Below, piece after piece: positions 35,509 to 46,687 of a stretch of DNA of 64,000 bases. Both the position numbers and the translations under genes were made by a program. Source of the DNA: Shewanella maritima (GTDB lineage Bacteria > Pseudomonadota > Gammaproteobacteria > Enterobacterales > Shewanellaceae); assembly GCF_004295345.1 (NCBI RefSeq), contig NZ_CP036200.1, positions 2,717,001 through 2,781,000 of the forward strand, read 5' to 3'. Under the pieces are notes generated by a model. The model ran no database searches. It was not told where the DNA came from and saw only the letters and a list, made by a program, of their open reading frames with translations. Position 1 is the stretch's first letter. Each line of letters opens with the position of its first letter.

Positions 35509-36837
35509 TTACAGAATGAAGCGGCTTAGGTCTTCATCTTGTACTAGCAGATCAAGATGCTCATTGACGTACTTGTCGTCAATCACAAATGCGCTGCCAG
35601 ACTTGTCAGAGGCCTCATATGAGATCTCTTCCATCAGCTTTTCCATTACCGTGTGCAGGCGGCGGGCACCAATATTTTCAGTGCGCTCGTTCACTTGCCA
35701 TGCAGCTTCTGCAATACGCTTAATGCCAGACTCGGCAAACTCAATGGTTACGCCCTCGGTACCCATTAATGCGACATATTGCTCGGTTAATGATGCGTGA
35801 GGCTCGGTAAGAATACGCTCAAAATCTCCTGCGCTCAGGGCGTCTAGCTCAACACGAATTGGCAGACGACCTTGCAGCTCAGCGATTAAGTCTGATGGCT
35901 TAGACATTTGGAACGCACCAGAGGCGATAAACAAGATGTGGTCAGTTTTAACCATACCGTGCTTAGTATTAACGGTGCAGCCTTCTACTAGTGGTAGTAG
36001 GTCGCGTTGTACACCTTCGCGTGATACATCTGGACCAGAGGTGTCGCCACGCTTACAGATTTTGTCGATTTCGTCTAAGAACACGATCCCGTTTTGCTCA
36101 ACTAAATCGATAGCTTGTTCTTTAAGATCTTCTTGGTTGACTAGCTTGGCCGCTTCGTCTTCAACCAGTTGTTTAAACGCATCTTTGATTTTCATCTTCT
36201 TGCGTTTAGTGGTGTTTTGACCGCCCATGTTTTGGAATAGACCTTGAAGCTGGTTGGTCATTTCTTCCATGCCTGGAGGCGACATGATCTCAACGCCAAT
36301 TTGCGGCGCAGCGATATCAATTTCGATTTCTTTGTCATCTAGCTGACCTTCGCGTAATTTCTTACGGAAGATTTGACGAGTGTTTGAGTCATCTTTGTTG
36401 TCAGCGTCCCACTCGCTCTTAGGCTTTGGCAGTAGGGCATCAAGAATACGCTCTTCTGCTTGTTCTTCAGCGCGGAAGCGGCACTTCTTCATTTGCTGCT
36501 CGCGGGTCATTTTTACCGCTGAGTCAGTAAGGTCGCGAATGATTTGCTCAACTTCTTTACCTACGTAGCCCACTTCGGTGAACTTGGTGGCTTCAACTTT
36601 AATGAATGGCGCGTTAGCAAGCTTAGCTAGGCGGCGGGCAATTTCAGTTTTACCTACACCGGTTGGGCCAATCATAAGAATGTTTTTTGGGGTCACTTCT
36701 TGGCGCAAGTCTGGCTCAAGCTGCATGCGACGCCAGCGGTTACGCAGTGCTACTGCAACTGAGCGCTTGGCATTTTGTTGACCGATAATGTGCGTGTCCA
36801 GCTCGTGGACAATTTCGCGAGGTGTCATTTCAGACAT
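35509..36837 (-). CDS. hslU: HslU, ATPase subunit of the HslUV protease
   Basis: 442 residues. AAA+ unfoldase with Walker [10 protein letters not shown] (near 56-64), Walker [12 protein letters not shown], pore motif GYVGKEVE, the intermediate domain rich in charged residues (about 110-240), and C-terminal [15 protein letters not shown] that docks into HslV. It unfolds substrates for HslV. It is 22 bp downstream of hslV. Confidence 0.97.
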   Translation of the reverse strand: MSEMTPREIVHELDTHIIGQQNAKRSVAVALRNRWRRMQLEPDLRQEVTPKNILMIGPTGVGKTEIARRLAKLANAPFIKVEATKFTEVGYVGKEVEQIIRDLTDSAVKMTREQQMKKCRFRAEEQAEERILDALLPKPKSEWDADNKDDSNTRQIFRKKLREGQLDDKEIEIDIAAPQIGVEIMSPPGMEEMTNQLQGLFQNMGGQNTTKRKKMKIKDAFKQLVEDEAAKLVNQEDLKEQAIDLVEQNGIVFLDEIDKICKRGDTSGPDVSREGVQRDLLPLVEGCTVNTKHGMVKTDHILFIASGAFQMSKPSDLIAELQGRLPIRVELDALSAGDFERILTEPHASLTEQYVALMGTEGVTIEFAESGIKRIAEAAWQVNERTENIGARRLHTVMEKLMEEISYEASDKSGSAFVIDDKYVNEHLDLLVQDEDLSRFIL

Positions 36838-36859
36838 AGTTGTTCCTTACGCTCAGAAT

Positions 36860-37384
36860 TTAGTAGTCGATTTGTTCAATCGTTTTGTGCTGGTTCGAGT
36901 ACACGCATATATCGCCTGCAATGGTTAGCGATTTTTCAGCAATCTCACGGGCTGTTAACTCAGTGTTTTGAATTAAAGCCAGTGCGGATGCGTGGGCAAA
37001 GTTGCCGCCTGAGCCAATAGCGACAATGTCGTGCTCAGGTTGTACTACGTCACCATTACCTGTGATGATTAATGATGCTTCAGTGTCGGCGACAATCAGC
37101 ATGGCTTCTAGGTTGCGCAGCATTTTGTCTGTGCGCCAGTCTTTGGCTAGCTCAACCGCTGATTTAAGTAAGTGGCCTTGATGCATTTCTAGCTTGGTTT
37201 CAAAGCGTTCAAATAAGGTGAATGCATCTGCGGTGCCGCCAGCAAAACCTGCTAGCACCTTGTTGTTATATAGACGACGCACCTTACGTGCATTGCCTTT
37301 CATGACAGTATTGCCGAGGGAAACTTGGCCATCGCCTGCGATGACAACTTGATTATTGCGGCGTACGGATACGATTGTAGTCAC
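36860..37384 (-). CDS. hslV: HslV, peptidase subunit of the HslUV protease
   Basis: 174 residues. The N-terminal Thr nucleophile is Thr2 after Met removal ([24 protein letters not shown]), followed by [17 protein letters not shown] and [14 protein letters not shown]. It forms the double hexamer capped by HslU; a heat-shock-type operon with hslU. Confidence 0.97.
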   Translation of the reverse strand: MTTIVSVRRNNQVVIAGDGQVSLGNTVMKGNARKVRRLYNNKVLAGFAGGTADAFTLFERFETKLEMHQGHLLKSAVELAKDWRTDKMLRNLEAMLIVADTEASLIITGNGDVVQPEHDIVAIGSGGNFAHASALALIQNTELTAREIAEKSLTIAGDICVYSNQHKTIEQIDY

Positions 37385-37484
37385 GGGAAATCCTCTTCAT
37401 TTAACAGCCAAGGAGTCTGTGTCGTTGGCTGACTGATAAAGCAGATATGGGGACAGTGCAGATAAATTCAAGGTATAGATAACA

Positions 37485-37509
37485 CTCAGGCCACATAAAG
37501 TGGCCTGAG
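37485..37509 (-). terminator. hairpin between ftsN and hslV
   Basis: Perfect 10-bp stem CTCAGGCCAC / GTGGCCTGAG with a 5-base loop. On the minus strand it lies 56 bp after ftsN; the T tract is poor (TGTTATC), so it may be a weak terminator or a processing site. Confidence 0.55.
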
Positions 37510-37564
37510 CGGTGGATTTTGGGGCGATTAAGCTTTGGTTACTTGTCTTGGATGACTAGCAGAC

Positions 37565-38137
37565 TTATTGCCACAGCCAAATTTTACAGCCGTTAATGCC
37601 GCCACGTTGCAGAATGTGGCGCTGGCTTTCAGCTTTACGTTTACCTTCAAATGGGCCAAGTACCACCTTGTACCAAAGGCCGGTTGTGCCTTCGGTGCGC
37701 TTAACTTGCGCTTCCATACCCTGGAATGCAATTCGCGCTTTTAGTTGTTCGGCCTGCGACTCTTTACGGAATGAGCCACATTGCATTTGGTAAAGCTTTA
37801 CCTGCACCATTTCTGACTCAGGAATGTCTACCTCGATTTGCTTGTTTTCAAGCTCTTCTTGGTAAGTCCATTTTTGTTGAGGCTTAGGTGGCAGCTCGTC
37901 TTGCGCTTTTGGCTTAGGTTTGGGTTTAGTTTGCTCCTTAACTACGGGCGCAGGCTCAACAGGTGTTGGCGCATCGCTCGTGGCTAACCAGTACAAAAAG
38001 TAAATGAAACCGGCGGCAAAGCTGACGGTAAACAAGATGATACCGAATGGCACTGGCTTTTTAGCAGGCGCTTTTTTGCCGCGCGAGCTGCGCGGCTTAG
38101 CGTTTCTTGGTTTACGGTTGGCGTAATCTCGGCTCAT
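37565..38137 (-). CDS. ftsN: FtsN-like SPOR-domain cell division protein
   Basis: 190 residues: basic cytoplasmic N-terminus (1-30), one membrane helix (31-51), a Pro/Lys-rich linker (58-90) and a SPOR domain (about 110-190: YQMQCGSFRKESQAEQLKARIAFQG, GLWYKVVLGPFEGKRKAES). SPOR domains bind denuded peptidoglycan at the septum. The gene position between priA/argS and hslVU is the ftsN position in gammaproteobacteria. It is shorter than E. coli FtsN (319 residues), mainly in the linker. Confidence 0.85.
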   Translation of the reverse strand: MSRDYANRKPRNAKPRSSRGKKAPAKKPVPFGIILFTVSFAAGFIYFLYWLATSDAPTPVEPAPVVKEQTKPKPKPKAQDELPPKPQQKWTYQEELENKQIEVDIPESEMVQVKLYQMQCGSFRKESQAEQLKARIAFQGMEAQVKRTEGTTGLWYKVVLGPFEGKRKAESQRHILQRGGINGCKIWLWQ

Positions 38138-38139
38138 AG

Positions 38140-39885
38140 TTACATGCGCTCTAAGGTTTCGATGCCTAGTAGTGATAAACCTGTTTTCAGGGTGTTTGCA
38201 GTTAGCTTAGCAAGCAATAGACGCGAGTGTTTTTGCTCCTCGGTGTCGGCTGCCAGCACTGGGCAAGCCTCGTAGAAGCTTGAGAACTCACTTGCTAGCT
38301 CGTACAGGTAACCACATAGTACGTGCGGCTGGCCTTTATCTGTCATGCGCGCAAGAATTTCGTTGAACTGAGCCAGCTTGGTTGCTAAATCTTTCTCTTT
38401 TTCATGCTCAAGTACAATCTTAGCGTCGGTTAAATCAACGCCTTCAGCACGCTTAAAGATGCCCGCTACACGGGTGTAAGCGTACAGTAGGTAAGGCGCA
38501 GTGTTGCCTTCAAAGCTCAGCATTTGCTCGAAGCTAAAGATGTAGTCGCTGGCACGGTTTTTAGAAAGGTCAGCGTACTTAACTGCGCTAATACCAACAA
38601 CGCGAGCGATTTCAGTTAGCGTTTGCTCGTCCATATCTGGGTTCTTGCTGCGTACTAGCTCAAGTGCACGGGTGTTGGCTTCATCAAGCAGGTCAACCAA
38701 CTTAACTACGCCGCCAGAGCGGGTCTTAAATGGCTTGCCATCTTCACCGTTCATGGTGCCAAAGCCTGTGTGCTCTAGTGACATGTCTGGGCTAACAAAA
38801 CCAGCCTGACGGGCTAGGCTAAATACTTGTTGGAAGTGCAGCGCTTGGCGCAGGTCAACAAAGTACAGTGCGCGATCAGCTTTTAGCAAGTTTGAGCGGT
38901 AACGCATTGCTGCCATATCTGTTGTGGCATATAGGTAGCCGCCATCTGCTTTTTGGATGATAACTGGCAGTGGCTCACCGTCTTTGGTTTTAAACTCGTC
39001 CTGGAATACAACTTTAGCGCCGTCACTTTCAGTTAGTAGGCCTTTGGCATCAAGGTCGGCAACAACCTGGTCTAGGTCATCGTTATATGCGCTTTCGCCA
39101 CGTACGTCTTCACGGGTTAGGCTAACACCTAAACGCTCATAGATTTCCATACAGTGACTTAGCGAGATGTCGTTAAATTCGCGCCATAGTTTGTTGCAGT
39201 ATTCGTCGCCTGATTGCAGCTCAACTACTAGCTTACGGGCGCGAGTGGCAAACTCTTCTGACTCGTCAAAACGTACTTTTGCGGCGCGGTAGAATTCTTG
39301 TAGATCAGAAAGCTCAAGTGATGCTTGCTCTTGGTTGCTTGCGCGTAGCTCTTCCATGTATGCCAATAGCATACCGAACTGAGTACCCCAGTCGCCTACG
39401 TGGTTTTGGCGGATAACTTTGTGGCCTAAGAACTCAAGTGCGCGAACCACACTGTCGCCAATAATAGTTGAACGCAGGTGACCTACGTGCATTTCTTTGG
39501 CTAGGTTTGGTGATGAGTAGTCAACCACAATGGTTTGCGGCTTTGGTAATTCAATACCAAGGTGCTCATCGTTTAGCGCTGCTTGCAGTTGGTTGGCTAG
39601 GGCGTTGTCATCAATAAAGAAGTTGATGAAACCTGGGCCTGCAATTTCAACTTTAGCGACATGGCTAGACTCAGGCAGGTTGTCGATGATCAACTGCGCG
39701 ATTTCACGTGGGTTCTTCTTTGCCACCTTGGTTAGCATCATTGCTAAGTTAGTTGCTAGGTCGCCATGGCTTTTATCTTTGGTTCGGTCTACCTGAATAC
39801 GTGCTTGAAAATCAGCAGGGATAATTTCTTGCTGTTTAAACGATTCAATGGTTTGTTCAAGTAAAGAGATAATATGTGATTTCAT
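38140..39885 (-). CDS. argS: arginyl-tRNA synthetase
   Basis: 581 residues from the ATG at 39885 ([16 protein letters not shown]), the usual family start; a GTG five codons upstream is less likely. Class I signature HVGH in [29 protein letters not shown], and the C-terminal anticodon domain ([16 protein letters not shown] ... ERM). It ends 3 bp before ftsN, so the two are probably cotranscribed. Confidence 0.97.
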   Translation of the reverse strand: MKSHIISLLEQTIESFKQQEIIPADFQARIQVDRTKDKSHGDLATNLAMMLTKVAKKNPREIAQLIIDNLPESSHVAKVEIAGPGFINFFIDDNALANQLQAALNDEHLGIELPKPQTIVVDYSSPNLAKEMHVGHLRSTIIGDSVVRALEFLGHKVIRQNHVGDWGTQFGMLLAYMEELRASNQEQASLELSDLQEFYRAAKVRFDESEEFATRARKLVVELQSGDEYCNKLWREFNDISLSHCMEIYERLGVSLTREDVRGESAYNDDLDQVVADLDAKGLLTESDGAKVVFQDEFKTKDGEPLPVIIQKADGGYLYATTDMAAMRYRSNLLKADRALYFVDLRQALHFQQVFSLARQAGFVSPDMSLEHTGFGTMNGEDGKPFKTRSGGVVKLVDLLDEANTRALELVRSKNPDMDEQTLTEIARVVGISAVKYADLSKNRASDYIFSFEQMLSFEGNTAPYLLYAYTRVAGIFKRAEGVDLTDAKIVLEHEKEKDLATKLAQFNEILARMTDKGQPHVLCGYLYELASEFSSFYEACPVLAADTEEQKHSRLLLAKLTANTLKTGLSLLGIETLERM

Positions 39886-40130
39886 GGCGTTACTTTGCAC
39901 TCAAGGTGGATTCAAAAATGATGACGCGGTTGGCCAAATAACGAGTAAAAACTCAAGTTTGACCGAACCGCATATTTTACTCATTTCTACTGCCTAAATG
40001 CTATCCGTTTTGCATCATTATGGTGAATTTTTGCAGAAAATTTTATGACGCGGATTCAGGCTTGGGGTTAGCTAGGTTTAGTGGCTGCGGGAAATATTAG
40101 AATGCAGCAGCTAGCAGAGTGATAACTGAG

Positions 40131-42332
40131 TTACATCAGATCCTGAGGATCTCTGTCTATGCTCCAGCGGCAGCGTTTTTGTTGTGGCAGTTGCTCAATT
40201 TGCGGCAGAGCCTGCTCAAATGCCGCTTGTAGCTGATTACGCTGTTTCGTTTGGAACAATAACTGACGGCGATACTTGCCTGCTTTACGATCGAGCGGCG
40301 CTGGAATTGGGCCAATGACTTCACAATGGGTGTTCTGTGGCAGCAATTCGCTTACCGCTTGCAAAAAGTCATCAGCATCTTGGGCGTTATGGGCTTCGGC
40401 GCGAATAAGCAGCATGTGCCAAACCGGTGGCAATAGTGCCTGACTTCGCTCAGTCAGTTGGTTTTTCGCAAAGTGGTGATAGCCGTGTTTAAGAATGTCG
40501 CGAATGACCACATTGTCGCTTTGGTGAGTTTGCAGCAGTACCTTGCCTGGCTTATCTGCGCGGCCTGCGCGGCCAGAAACCTGTGTATAAAGCTGGGCGA
40601 ATCGCTCAGGGGCGCGAAAATCGGCGCTAAATAGCGCGCCATCGACATCAATCAAACCGACTAGGGTGACATCAGGAAAGTGATGCCCTTTAGCCAGCAT
40701 TTGCGTGCCAACTAATATCTTATACTCGCCTTTGTGAATGGCATGCAGCTGTTTTTCAAGCGAGCCTTTACGGCGGGTAGTATCGCGGTCGATTCGCACC
40801 ACAGGATACTGCGGGAATATTTTTTCTAACTCTTGCTCTAGCTGCTCTGTGCCTAAGCCTTGACCCATCAACATAGTGCTGCCGCATTGGTGGCATTGTT
40901 TTGGAATGGCGTATTCGTTACCACAGTGGTGACAGCAAATCTCGTTAAGCCCTTTATGTACGGTAAAGAAGGCATCGCAGCGATCGCACTCATGTAAGTG
41001 GCCGCACTCGTGACACAGCAGCGCTGGTGCAAAGCCGCGGCGGTTTAAGAACAGCAATACCTGATTGCCCGCATCGAGGTGGATGCGCATTTCATTAATT
41101 AATGAGTCAGACATGCCCGCTTTGAGCGGCAAGGAGCGAATATCGATCAGGCCTTGTTTGACCTTTTGTGCTTTACCAGCACGCTCACTTAACTCGATAT
41201 GGTGGTAGCGACCATTAAGGGCGTTTTGCAGGGTTTCTAATGATGGCGTTGCTGTGCCAAGGATGACTGGCACCTTTTCATAATTGCCGCGCATTACTGC
41301 TAAATCACGGGCGTGATAGCGCACACCTTCTTGCTGCTTAAAGCTGGCATCGTGCTCTTCATCGAGAATAATCAGCCCAGGATAAGCCATAGGCGTGAAC
41401 AGCGCTGAGCGAGTGCCGATAATAATTGCCGCTTGCCCTGAGCGCGCAAGTCGCCAGGCATCGAGGCGTTGATTGTCGGTTAGCCCTGAGTGAATCACAG
41501 CGACATGCACATCAAAGCGGCGCTTAAAGCGATTAATGGTTTGCGGAGTAAGGCCAATCTCTGGCACTAAAATCAGCGCTTGTTTACCTTGTTTAAGCAC
41601 GTTTTCAAGCACATTGAGGTATACCTCAGTTTTACCTGATCCGGTAATGCCCTCTAATAAGGTGCAGTGATAACCTTGCTGCTGATTAAGCACTGACACC
41701 GCTACAGCTTGCTGCTTATTAAGCTTATGGGCTGACTCGTTCATTACCAGCTGCTGACGCCAAGACAGGTCGATGCTCACTTCAACTTGCTTTTTCTCAA
41801 CCCAGCCTTTGTCTTGCAATGCTTTTAATGCCGCTTTACTCAGCTCAAGGGCGTTGAACTCATCCATAGTAATAGAGTGTGAGTTTGATTCTTGCTGCAG
41901 CTTTTGCAGTAGGCGTTTTTGCGCCGGTGCGCGGTTAAGCACATTCAATTCTGCCTCTAACCCTGCTGACGTTAATGCCAAATGCGTAATCGACTTGGGC
42001 GCGGCATCTTCACCTTTACGCAGGGCGACCGGTAGCGCTTGGCTGAGCATTTGCCCCTGGCTGCAAAAATAATATCTAGCTGCCCACAGGGTGAGTTTGA
42101 AAAGTGACTCTGGGATTAATGGCTCGTGCTCAAGTATCTCGGTGACAGGCTTGACTTTACTGGTATCGAACTGGCATTCAACATTAAGCTTGGTGATTAA
42201 GCCGATTTGTTGCCTAGGGCCAAATGGCACTTTTACCCGCAGGCCAACTTTAACCTGAGTTTGCTGTTCTGCTTTCAATTGGTAGGTAAAGTTTTGACGC
42301 AGAGGAACGGGCAGGGCGACTTCAACAAACAC
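40131..42332 (-). CDS. priA: primosomal replication restart helicase PriA
   Basis: 733 residues. N-terminal 3'-DNA-binding domain, helicase with Walker A GITGSGKTEVY and Walker B DEEHD, and an eight-cysteine zinc module (CHECGHLHECDRC, CCHHCGNEY, CHQCGS) inserted between the helicase lobes. It reloads the replisome at collapsed forks. Divergent from the FimV-like gene; argS follows on the same strand. Confidence 0.97.
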   Translation of the reverse strand: MFVEVALPVPLRQNFTYQLKAEQQTQVKVGLRVKVPFGPRQQIGLITKLNVECQFDTSKVKPVTEILEHEPLIPESLFKLTLWAARYYFCSQGQMLSQALPVALRKGEDAAPKSITHLALTSAGLEAELNVLNRAPAQKRLLQKLQQESNSHSITMDEFNALELSKAALKALQDKGWVEKKQVEVSIDLSWRQQLVMNESAHKLNKQQAVAVSVLNQQQGYHCTLLEGITGSGKTEVYLNVLENVLKQGKQALILVPEIGLTPQTINRFKRRFDVHVAVIHSGLTDNQRLDAWRLARSGQAAIIIGTRSALFTPMAYPGLIILDEEHDASFKQQEGVRYHARDLAVMRGNYEKVPVILGTATPSLETLQNALNGRYHHIELSERAGKAQKVKQGLIDIRSLPLKAGMSDSLINEMRIHLDAGNQVLLFLNRRGFAPALLCHECGHLHECDRCDAFFTVHKGLNEICCHHCGNEYAIPKQCHQCGSTMLMGQGLGTEQLEQELEKIFPQYPVVRIDRDTTRRKGSLEKQLHAIHKGEYKILVGTQMLAKGHHFPDVTLVGLIDVDGALFSADFRAPERFAQLYTQVSGRAGRADKPGKVLLQTHQSDNVVIRDILKHGYHHFAKNQLTERSQALLPPVWHMLLIRAEAHNAQDADDFLQAVSELLPQNTHCEVIGPIPAPLDRKAGKYRRQLLFQTKQRNQLQAAFEQALPQIEQLPQQKRCRWSIDRDPQDLM

Positions 42333-42842
42333 AAGCTTAAATTCATAAAGGGACGATACAATCAGTGTACCTTTATCTAGCGCTATGTGAATTAAATATT
42401 TTTGCGGTTTGCTATCGGTAAGACGTTAACTATGCCCTTGTTAACAACCTTATAAAGAGTGGGTTGAATTATCACCTGATTAAGGCTTAATCTAGGTATT
42501 AAGCTCAGTCTTTGGTTTTAGTTAGCGAAGCTCTTGATGTTGGTGAGCCAGTTAGTTTCGAGTTGGTATCCCGTTATAGGCACCATTAAAGCGGCATACT
42601 AGACGGTTTACTCTTGAATGCGCAGTAGTATTACTATTTGCTAGGTTAAAAACAAAGGCTGGAATTTGTAACTGGTTTTTTGAGCCAGCTCTGGTAGTTA
42701 TGCAAATTTTTCTTTACTATCATTGCGTTGTTATCTGCTTTATAAGTTACATTGACGGATCCAAAACAATAATTCAGGTACGGTGATTTACGGCTTTTTT
42801 AAGTGTTACCAAAACTGAAAATAATCAAAAAGGATTGATTTG
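42333..42842. other. divergent promoter region of priA and the FimV-like gene
   Basis: 510 bp between divergent genes. No ORF, repeat or hairpin stood out; presumably two promoters. Confidence 0.4.
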
Positions 42843-44291
42843 ATGAAAGCGTTTGCAGCGTTAGCCCTTCTGGTTACGCTGGTTTTTGGCACAACAGCAA
42901 CGGCATTTGCTGAAATAAGCCATGTCAGAATTGATAGTAATCAGTACGAAGCAGGCTCGCTTCCTACTATTTACGTAAATGTTGAGACCGAGCATAAAGA
43001 TGTTTCTCGGCTTAATTTCTATCTGCGACAAATCTATCGCGGCACCATTATTCTTGAAAAGTTAGAAGTGCTAACAAGCACGGGCACGCGTATTGCGCTT
43101 AAAGGCAAAGAGCCTATTCAAGATCCTAACGCAACGTTAATCGTGTCTGAGTATCGCCATTCTAAATGGCAGCAATATAAGCCTGTGCCTGTGTTTGATG
43201 ACAACGACTTTTATAATAAGTCGAAAGCGGTTGCTAAAAAGACCATGAAAGCAACTAAGCCAAAGCCTGTTGTTACAGCTCAAGCTAAGCCTCAACCTAA
43301 GCCACAAGCCGAACCCCAAGCTAAGTCAAAGTCTGAGACTTTAGTTGCTGACTCAAGCAAAAAGCCCGCTAAGCGCACTTATTCATCACAGCCTGTAGTT
43401 GTTGCTAGCAATGGCGCAGCAATGAGCGACGATAACCTCGCAGGGTGTGAAGTGCTACGAGATGATGGCGATACCCTATGGCGCATAGCAGCGAAAAATC
43501 AGCGAGTATGGAATACCAATACGTTTGGTGCCATGTTAGCAATCCATGATGCCAACCCGCAGGCGTTTAAGCGTGGTGAGATAGGGCATTTACGTGCTGA
43601 TGTTGAGCTTGAATGCCCGACTCAGTCGATATTAGATAACTATGTGGACGTGAACGCAGACAAACGTAGCTTTGATTTGCGTGTCGCAGGCAAGGTCGAG
43701 CTGGCTGAAAACGCATTAGAAGATACACTAGACAATGCTGTAGAAGTCACACCAGCATCTGAGCAACAAGCGCAAGACTTTGAACAAGCTTCTGACCCTG
43801 AACAAGTTGTGGTGGCTGAAACGGCAGATGAAGCTGTTGAAAGCGCGGCTGATATGACTCATGCCAATGAAGATGTTGTTGAAGAGATGCAAGCCTCAGT
43901 GGCAGAGCCGTTTAGCGAGCAAGTGAGCGCAGAAGATAAACCAGCAGCTATTGTAGAAGATATTCGCAACTCAGATATTGCGGTGAAGCTTGCTGACCTT
44001 GATGAGCCGCAAGAAGAAGTGGCGATTAAAACAAATGGCGACTGCGTGTTAGAACGTGGCGAAGGTGAAACCTTATGGAAGTTAGCACAGAAGTATTCTA
44101 AGTCGTGGGATGTTGGGCTGTTTGGTGCCATGCTCGCGATTCATGAGGCTAACCCAAGAGGCTTTGCTGGCGGTAAAATCTCTAAGCTGCGCGCTGATGT
44201 CGAGCTTGCCTGCCCAAGTGATGCAGTGCTTCAGGTGTACCGCGATAACGACAGCAACAAAGAAGAGTTTGATACCCTATTTGCCCAGTAA
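42843..44291 (+). CDS. FimV/LysM-type periplasmic protein with two repeat modules
   Basis: 482 residues from the ATG at 42843 (AGGA 9 bases before; the TTG at 42840 is less likely). Signal peptide (1-23, AFA), an N-terminal FimV-like beta domain (25-100), a Pro/Lys/Gln-rich linker (about 135-165), and two similar LysM/FimV-like modules (about 205-270 and 405-470). Each has the pattern C..L..G(E/D)TLW(R/K)(I/L)A, FGAMLAIH(D/E)ANP and LRADVEL.CP. An acidic linker (285-395) separates them. It probably binds peptidoglycan and may help place polar or pilus machinery, as FimV/HubP do (inference). Confidence 0.8.
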   Translation: MKAFAALALLVTLVFGTTATAFAEISHVRIDSNQYEAGSLPTIYVNVETEHKDVSRLNFYLRQIYRGTIILEKLEVLTSTGTRIALKGKEPIQDPNATLIVSEYRHSKWQQYKPVPVFDDNDFYNKSKAVAKKTMKATKPKPVVTAQAKPQPKPQAEPQAKSKSETLVADSSKKPAKRTYSSQPVVVASNGAAMSDDNLAGCEVLRDDGDTLWRIAAKNQRVWNTNTFGAMLAIHDANPQAFKRGEIGHLRADVELECPTQSILDNYVDVNADKRSFDLRVAGKVELAENALEDTLDNAVEVTPASEQQAQDFEQASDPEQVVVAETADEAVESAADMTHANEDVVEEMQASVAEPFSEQVSAEDKPAAIVEDIRNSDIAVKLADLDEPQEEVAIKTNGDCVLERGEGETLWKLAQKYSKSWDVGLFGAMLAIHEANPRGFAGGKISKLRADVELACPSDAVLQVYRDNDSNKEEFDTLFAQ

Positions 44292-44379
44292 GGCGAGTTA
44301 AACCTTAGCTATACCGCGGGGTAAAGTGCTTTAGTGCATTGCCAAGTGGCTGTAAAAATTCCAACATATTTTGCGAATC

Positions 44380-44418
44380 AAGCCTAATTTGTCCATTGCG
44401 GATAAATTAGGCTTGTTT
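44380..44418 (+). terminator. rho-independent terminator
   Basis: AAGCCTAATTTGTCC / GGATAAATTAGGCTT, a 15-bp stem with one mismatch, then GTTTGT. It ends the FimV-like gene. Confidence 0.8.
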
Positions 44419-44480
44419 GTATAGCGTATTAGCTGTATTATCTCGCGCCTAAATCAGATTGTTAATTAACTGCATGTGGT

Positions 44481-44503
44481 GCTCAACTTCGGGTTGGGAG
44501 AGC
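44481..44503 (+). promoter_or_regulatory. stem-loop in the rpmE leader
   Basis: GCTC-AAC-ttcgg-GTT-ggga-GAGC, about 30 bp before the rpmE start. Ribosomal-protein leaders, including L31 leaders, have been described in bacteria; whether this one is an L31-binding autoregulatory structure is inference. Confidence 0.35.
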
Positions 44504-44531
44504 GACATGGCCTTAAACTGAGGTAATCCAA

Positions 44532-44744
44532 ATGAAACCAGGTATTCACCCTGAATATGCAGAAATCACTGCAACTTGTACTTGTGGTAACGTTATCAAA
44601 GTAAACTCTACTGCTGGTAAAGATTTACACTTAGACGTATGTGGTGCATGTCACCCATTCTACACTGGTACTCAGAAAGTTGTTGATACCGGTGGTCGTA
44701 TCGACAAGTTCAACAAGCGTTTCGGTATGCTTGGTAAGAAGTAA
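44532..44744 (+). CDS. rpmE: ribosomal protein bL31, zinc-binding form
   Basis: 70 residues, standard bL31 length. Zinc ligands C16 and C18 (CTCGN) and C37 and C40 ([10 protein letters not shown]) are present, so this is the C+ paralogue that serves as a zinc store; the zinc-free RpmE2 is not in the window. Strong codon bias. A terminator follows directly. Confidence 0.98.
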   Translation: MKPGIHPEYAEITATCTCGNVIKVNSTAGKDLHLDVCGACHPFYTGTQKVVDTGGRIDKFNKRFGMLGKK

Positions 44745-44762
44745 TCGATTTCGATTACTCAT

Positions 44763-44787
44763 AAAAGGCGCCTTAGGCGCCTTTTTT
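44763..44787 (+). terminator. rho-independent terminator
   Basis: AAAAGGCGCC-TTA-GGCGCCTTTTTT, a perfect 10-bp stem with 3-base loop, 19 bp after rpmE. Confidence 0.95.
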
Positions 44788-45209
44788 GTTGCTTGTTTTT
44801 TAAGTGCGTGGGTTAGCCAATTGACCAATTCTTCTGGGTTGCAGCCCTATTTCCATTAAAATTTTTTGTTATAAATAAGAGATTTTTTATTCAGTGTAAA
44901 TATTGTTATGTTTACGAATAAAATTGCACCGAAAATTAATAAAACTGACAAGAGATTGCTAAATCTTGTTATTTTCCTACATTTTTAACTTGTTGATTTA
45001 TAAGTGCAGTTTTTCAATAAGTTTTCATTTTAGCTTTTTATGTTTTTCATCCTCTGGTAAGTCCTGTTTTGGACATTTTTTGATTTAACTCCATCGCTAA
45101 CTAGCGTATGGTTAGCCTGATTTTGCCAGCCCCAACTTTCATGTGGGGAAATCGAGCAAAACACGCGGCCTAATTCCTTAAAAAATTGTGCATTTCAGGA
45201 TGTAAAAAA
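44788..45209. other. AT-rich intergenic region before malic enzyme
   Basis: 422 bp, AT-rich; presumably the promoter of the malic enzyme gene. No ORF or repeat recognised. Confidence 0.4.
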
Positions 45210-46457
45210 ATGTCAGATTTTCGTCAACAAGCTCTCGATTACCATGAATTTCCAGTTGCCGGTAAAACGGCTGTAAAGCTGACCAAGCCAGCGCAAACTA
45301 GCCATGACTTGTCTCTGGCTTATAGCCCCGGTGTCGCTGAGCCTGTCCGAGAAATTGCAGCGGATCCTGACAATGCTTACCGTTACACCAACAAGGGTAA
45401 TACGGTTGCGGTTATTTCAAACGGTACTGCTATCTTAGGTTTAGGTAACTTAGGCCCATTGGCGTCGAAGCCTGTAATGGAAGGTAAGGCGCTGTTGTTC
45501 AAACGCTTTGCTGGCATTGATTCAATTGACCTTGAAGTTAAGCACCGTACAAGCGAAGAGTTTATTCAAACCGTTGAAGCGATTTCTGATTCATTTGGTG
45601 GTATTAACCTTGAGGACATCAAGGCGCCAGAGTGTTTTGAAATTGAGCGTGAGCTTATCTCGCGTTGTAACGTACCCGTATTCCATGATGATCAGCATGG
45701 CACCGCAATTGTGACTGCCGCTGGTATCATCAATGCCCTAGAAATTCAGGGCAAGAAGATTGAAGAGTCGATTTTCGTGTGTATGGGCGCAGGTGCAGCC
45801 GCTATTGCTTGTATGACCATGATTGTTAAATGTGGTGCACTACGTGAGAACGTCTACATGCTAGACCGTCAGGGTGTATTGCATACTCGCCGTGAAGAAA
45901 TTAATGAGTACAAAGCACTGTTCGCTAACAATACAGACAAGCGTACTCTGCAAGATGTTATTACTGGAGCTGACGTTTTCTTAGGTCTGTCTGGTGCAGA
46001 CTTATTAAAAGAAGAAGACATAGCGTTAATGGCAGAAAACCCAGTGGTATTTGCCTGCTCTAACCCTGACCCTGAAATTAAGCCAGAACTTGCTCACGCT
46101 ACTCGCACTGACTTAATTATGGGTACCGGCCGCAGTGACTATCCAAATCAGGTCAACAACGTGCTTTGCTTCCCATTTATCTTCCGCGGAGCGTTAGATG
46201 TGCGTGCTAGCTGCATTAATGATGAAATGAAGATTGCTGCAGTGCGTGCAATTGCAGATCTTGCTAAAGAGCCGGTGCCAGCTGAAGTACTTGCTGCATA
46301 TCCTGACGTGGATTCATTAGAGTTTGGTCCAGGTTACGTGCTGCCAAAACCAATGGACCCACGTTTACTGCCAAACGTAGCGCGCGCAGTATCTCAAGCA
46401 GCAATAGACTCAGGTGTGGCATCGATTGACACCTTACCGCAAGATTATGAGATCTAA
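45210..46457 (+). CDS. malic enzyme (oxaloacetate-decarboxylating malate dehydrogenase)
   Basis: 415 residues from the ATG at 45210 ([18 protein letters not shown] 9 bases before); a TTG eight codons upstream is unlikely. Malic enzyme motifs: [30 protein letters not shown], and NAD(P) loop GAGAAAIAC. This is the short bacterial form, without the phosphotransacetylase-like C-terminal domain of E. coli MaeB. It turns malate into pyruvate, CO2 and NAD(P)H. Cofactor preference cannot be decided by eye. Confidence 0.92.
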   Translation: MSDFRQQALDYHEFPVAGKTAVKLTKPAQTSHDLSLAYSPGVAEPVREIAADPDNAYRYTNKGNTVAVISNGTAILGLGNLGPLASKPVMEGKALLFKRFAGIDSIDLEVKHRTSEEFIQTVEAISDSFGGINLEDIKAPECFEIERELISRCNVPVFHDDQHGTAIVTAAGIINALEIQGKKIEESIFVCMGAGAAAIACMTMIVKCGALRENVYMLDRQGVLHTRREEINEYKALFANNTDKRTLQDVITGADVFLGLSGADLLKEEDIALMAENPVVFACSNPDPEIKPELAHATRTDLIMGTGRSDYPNQVNNVLCFPFIFRGALDVRASCINDEMKIAAVRAIADLAKEPVPAEVLAAYPDVDSLEFGPGYVLPKPMDPRLLPNVARAVSQAAIDSGVASIDTLPQDYEI

Positions 46458-46509
46458 TTTGGCTGTAACTTTGTCGCATTAGAGTTTTAATGCGCACAGC
46501 AAACTTAAT

Positions 46510-46533
46510 AAAAGGGGCATTTGCCCCTTTTTT
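46510..46533 (+). terminator. rho-independent terminator
   Basis: AAAAGGGGCA-TT-TGCCCCTTTT hairpin ending in TTTTTT, 53 bp after the malic enzyme gene. Confidence 0.9.
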
Positions 46534-46687
46534 GTATTTGAAGTTTGCATGCTAGCGTGTTGTAGTAAGCTCTATGCATATTTGAGCACGGAACTCGCCA
46601 GTTGCCCTTGTGAAGGGGATTGTCAGCGTTTCATCTGACACTGGTTTATAACAATAATAAGTCACTTTTCTGCAGGGCCGCAGTACC

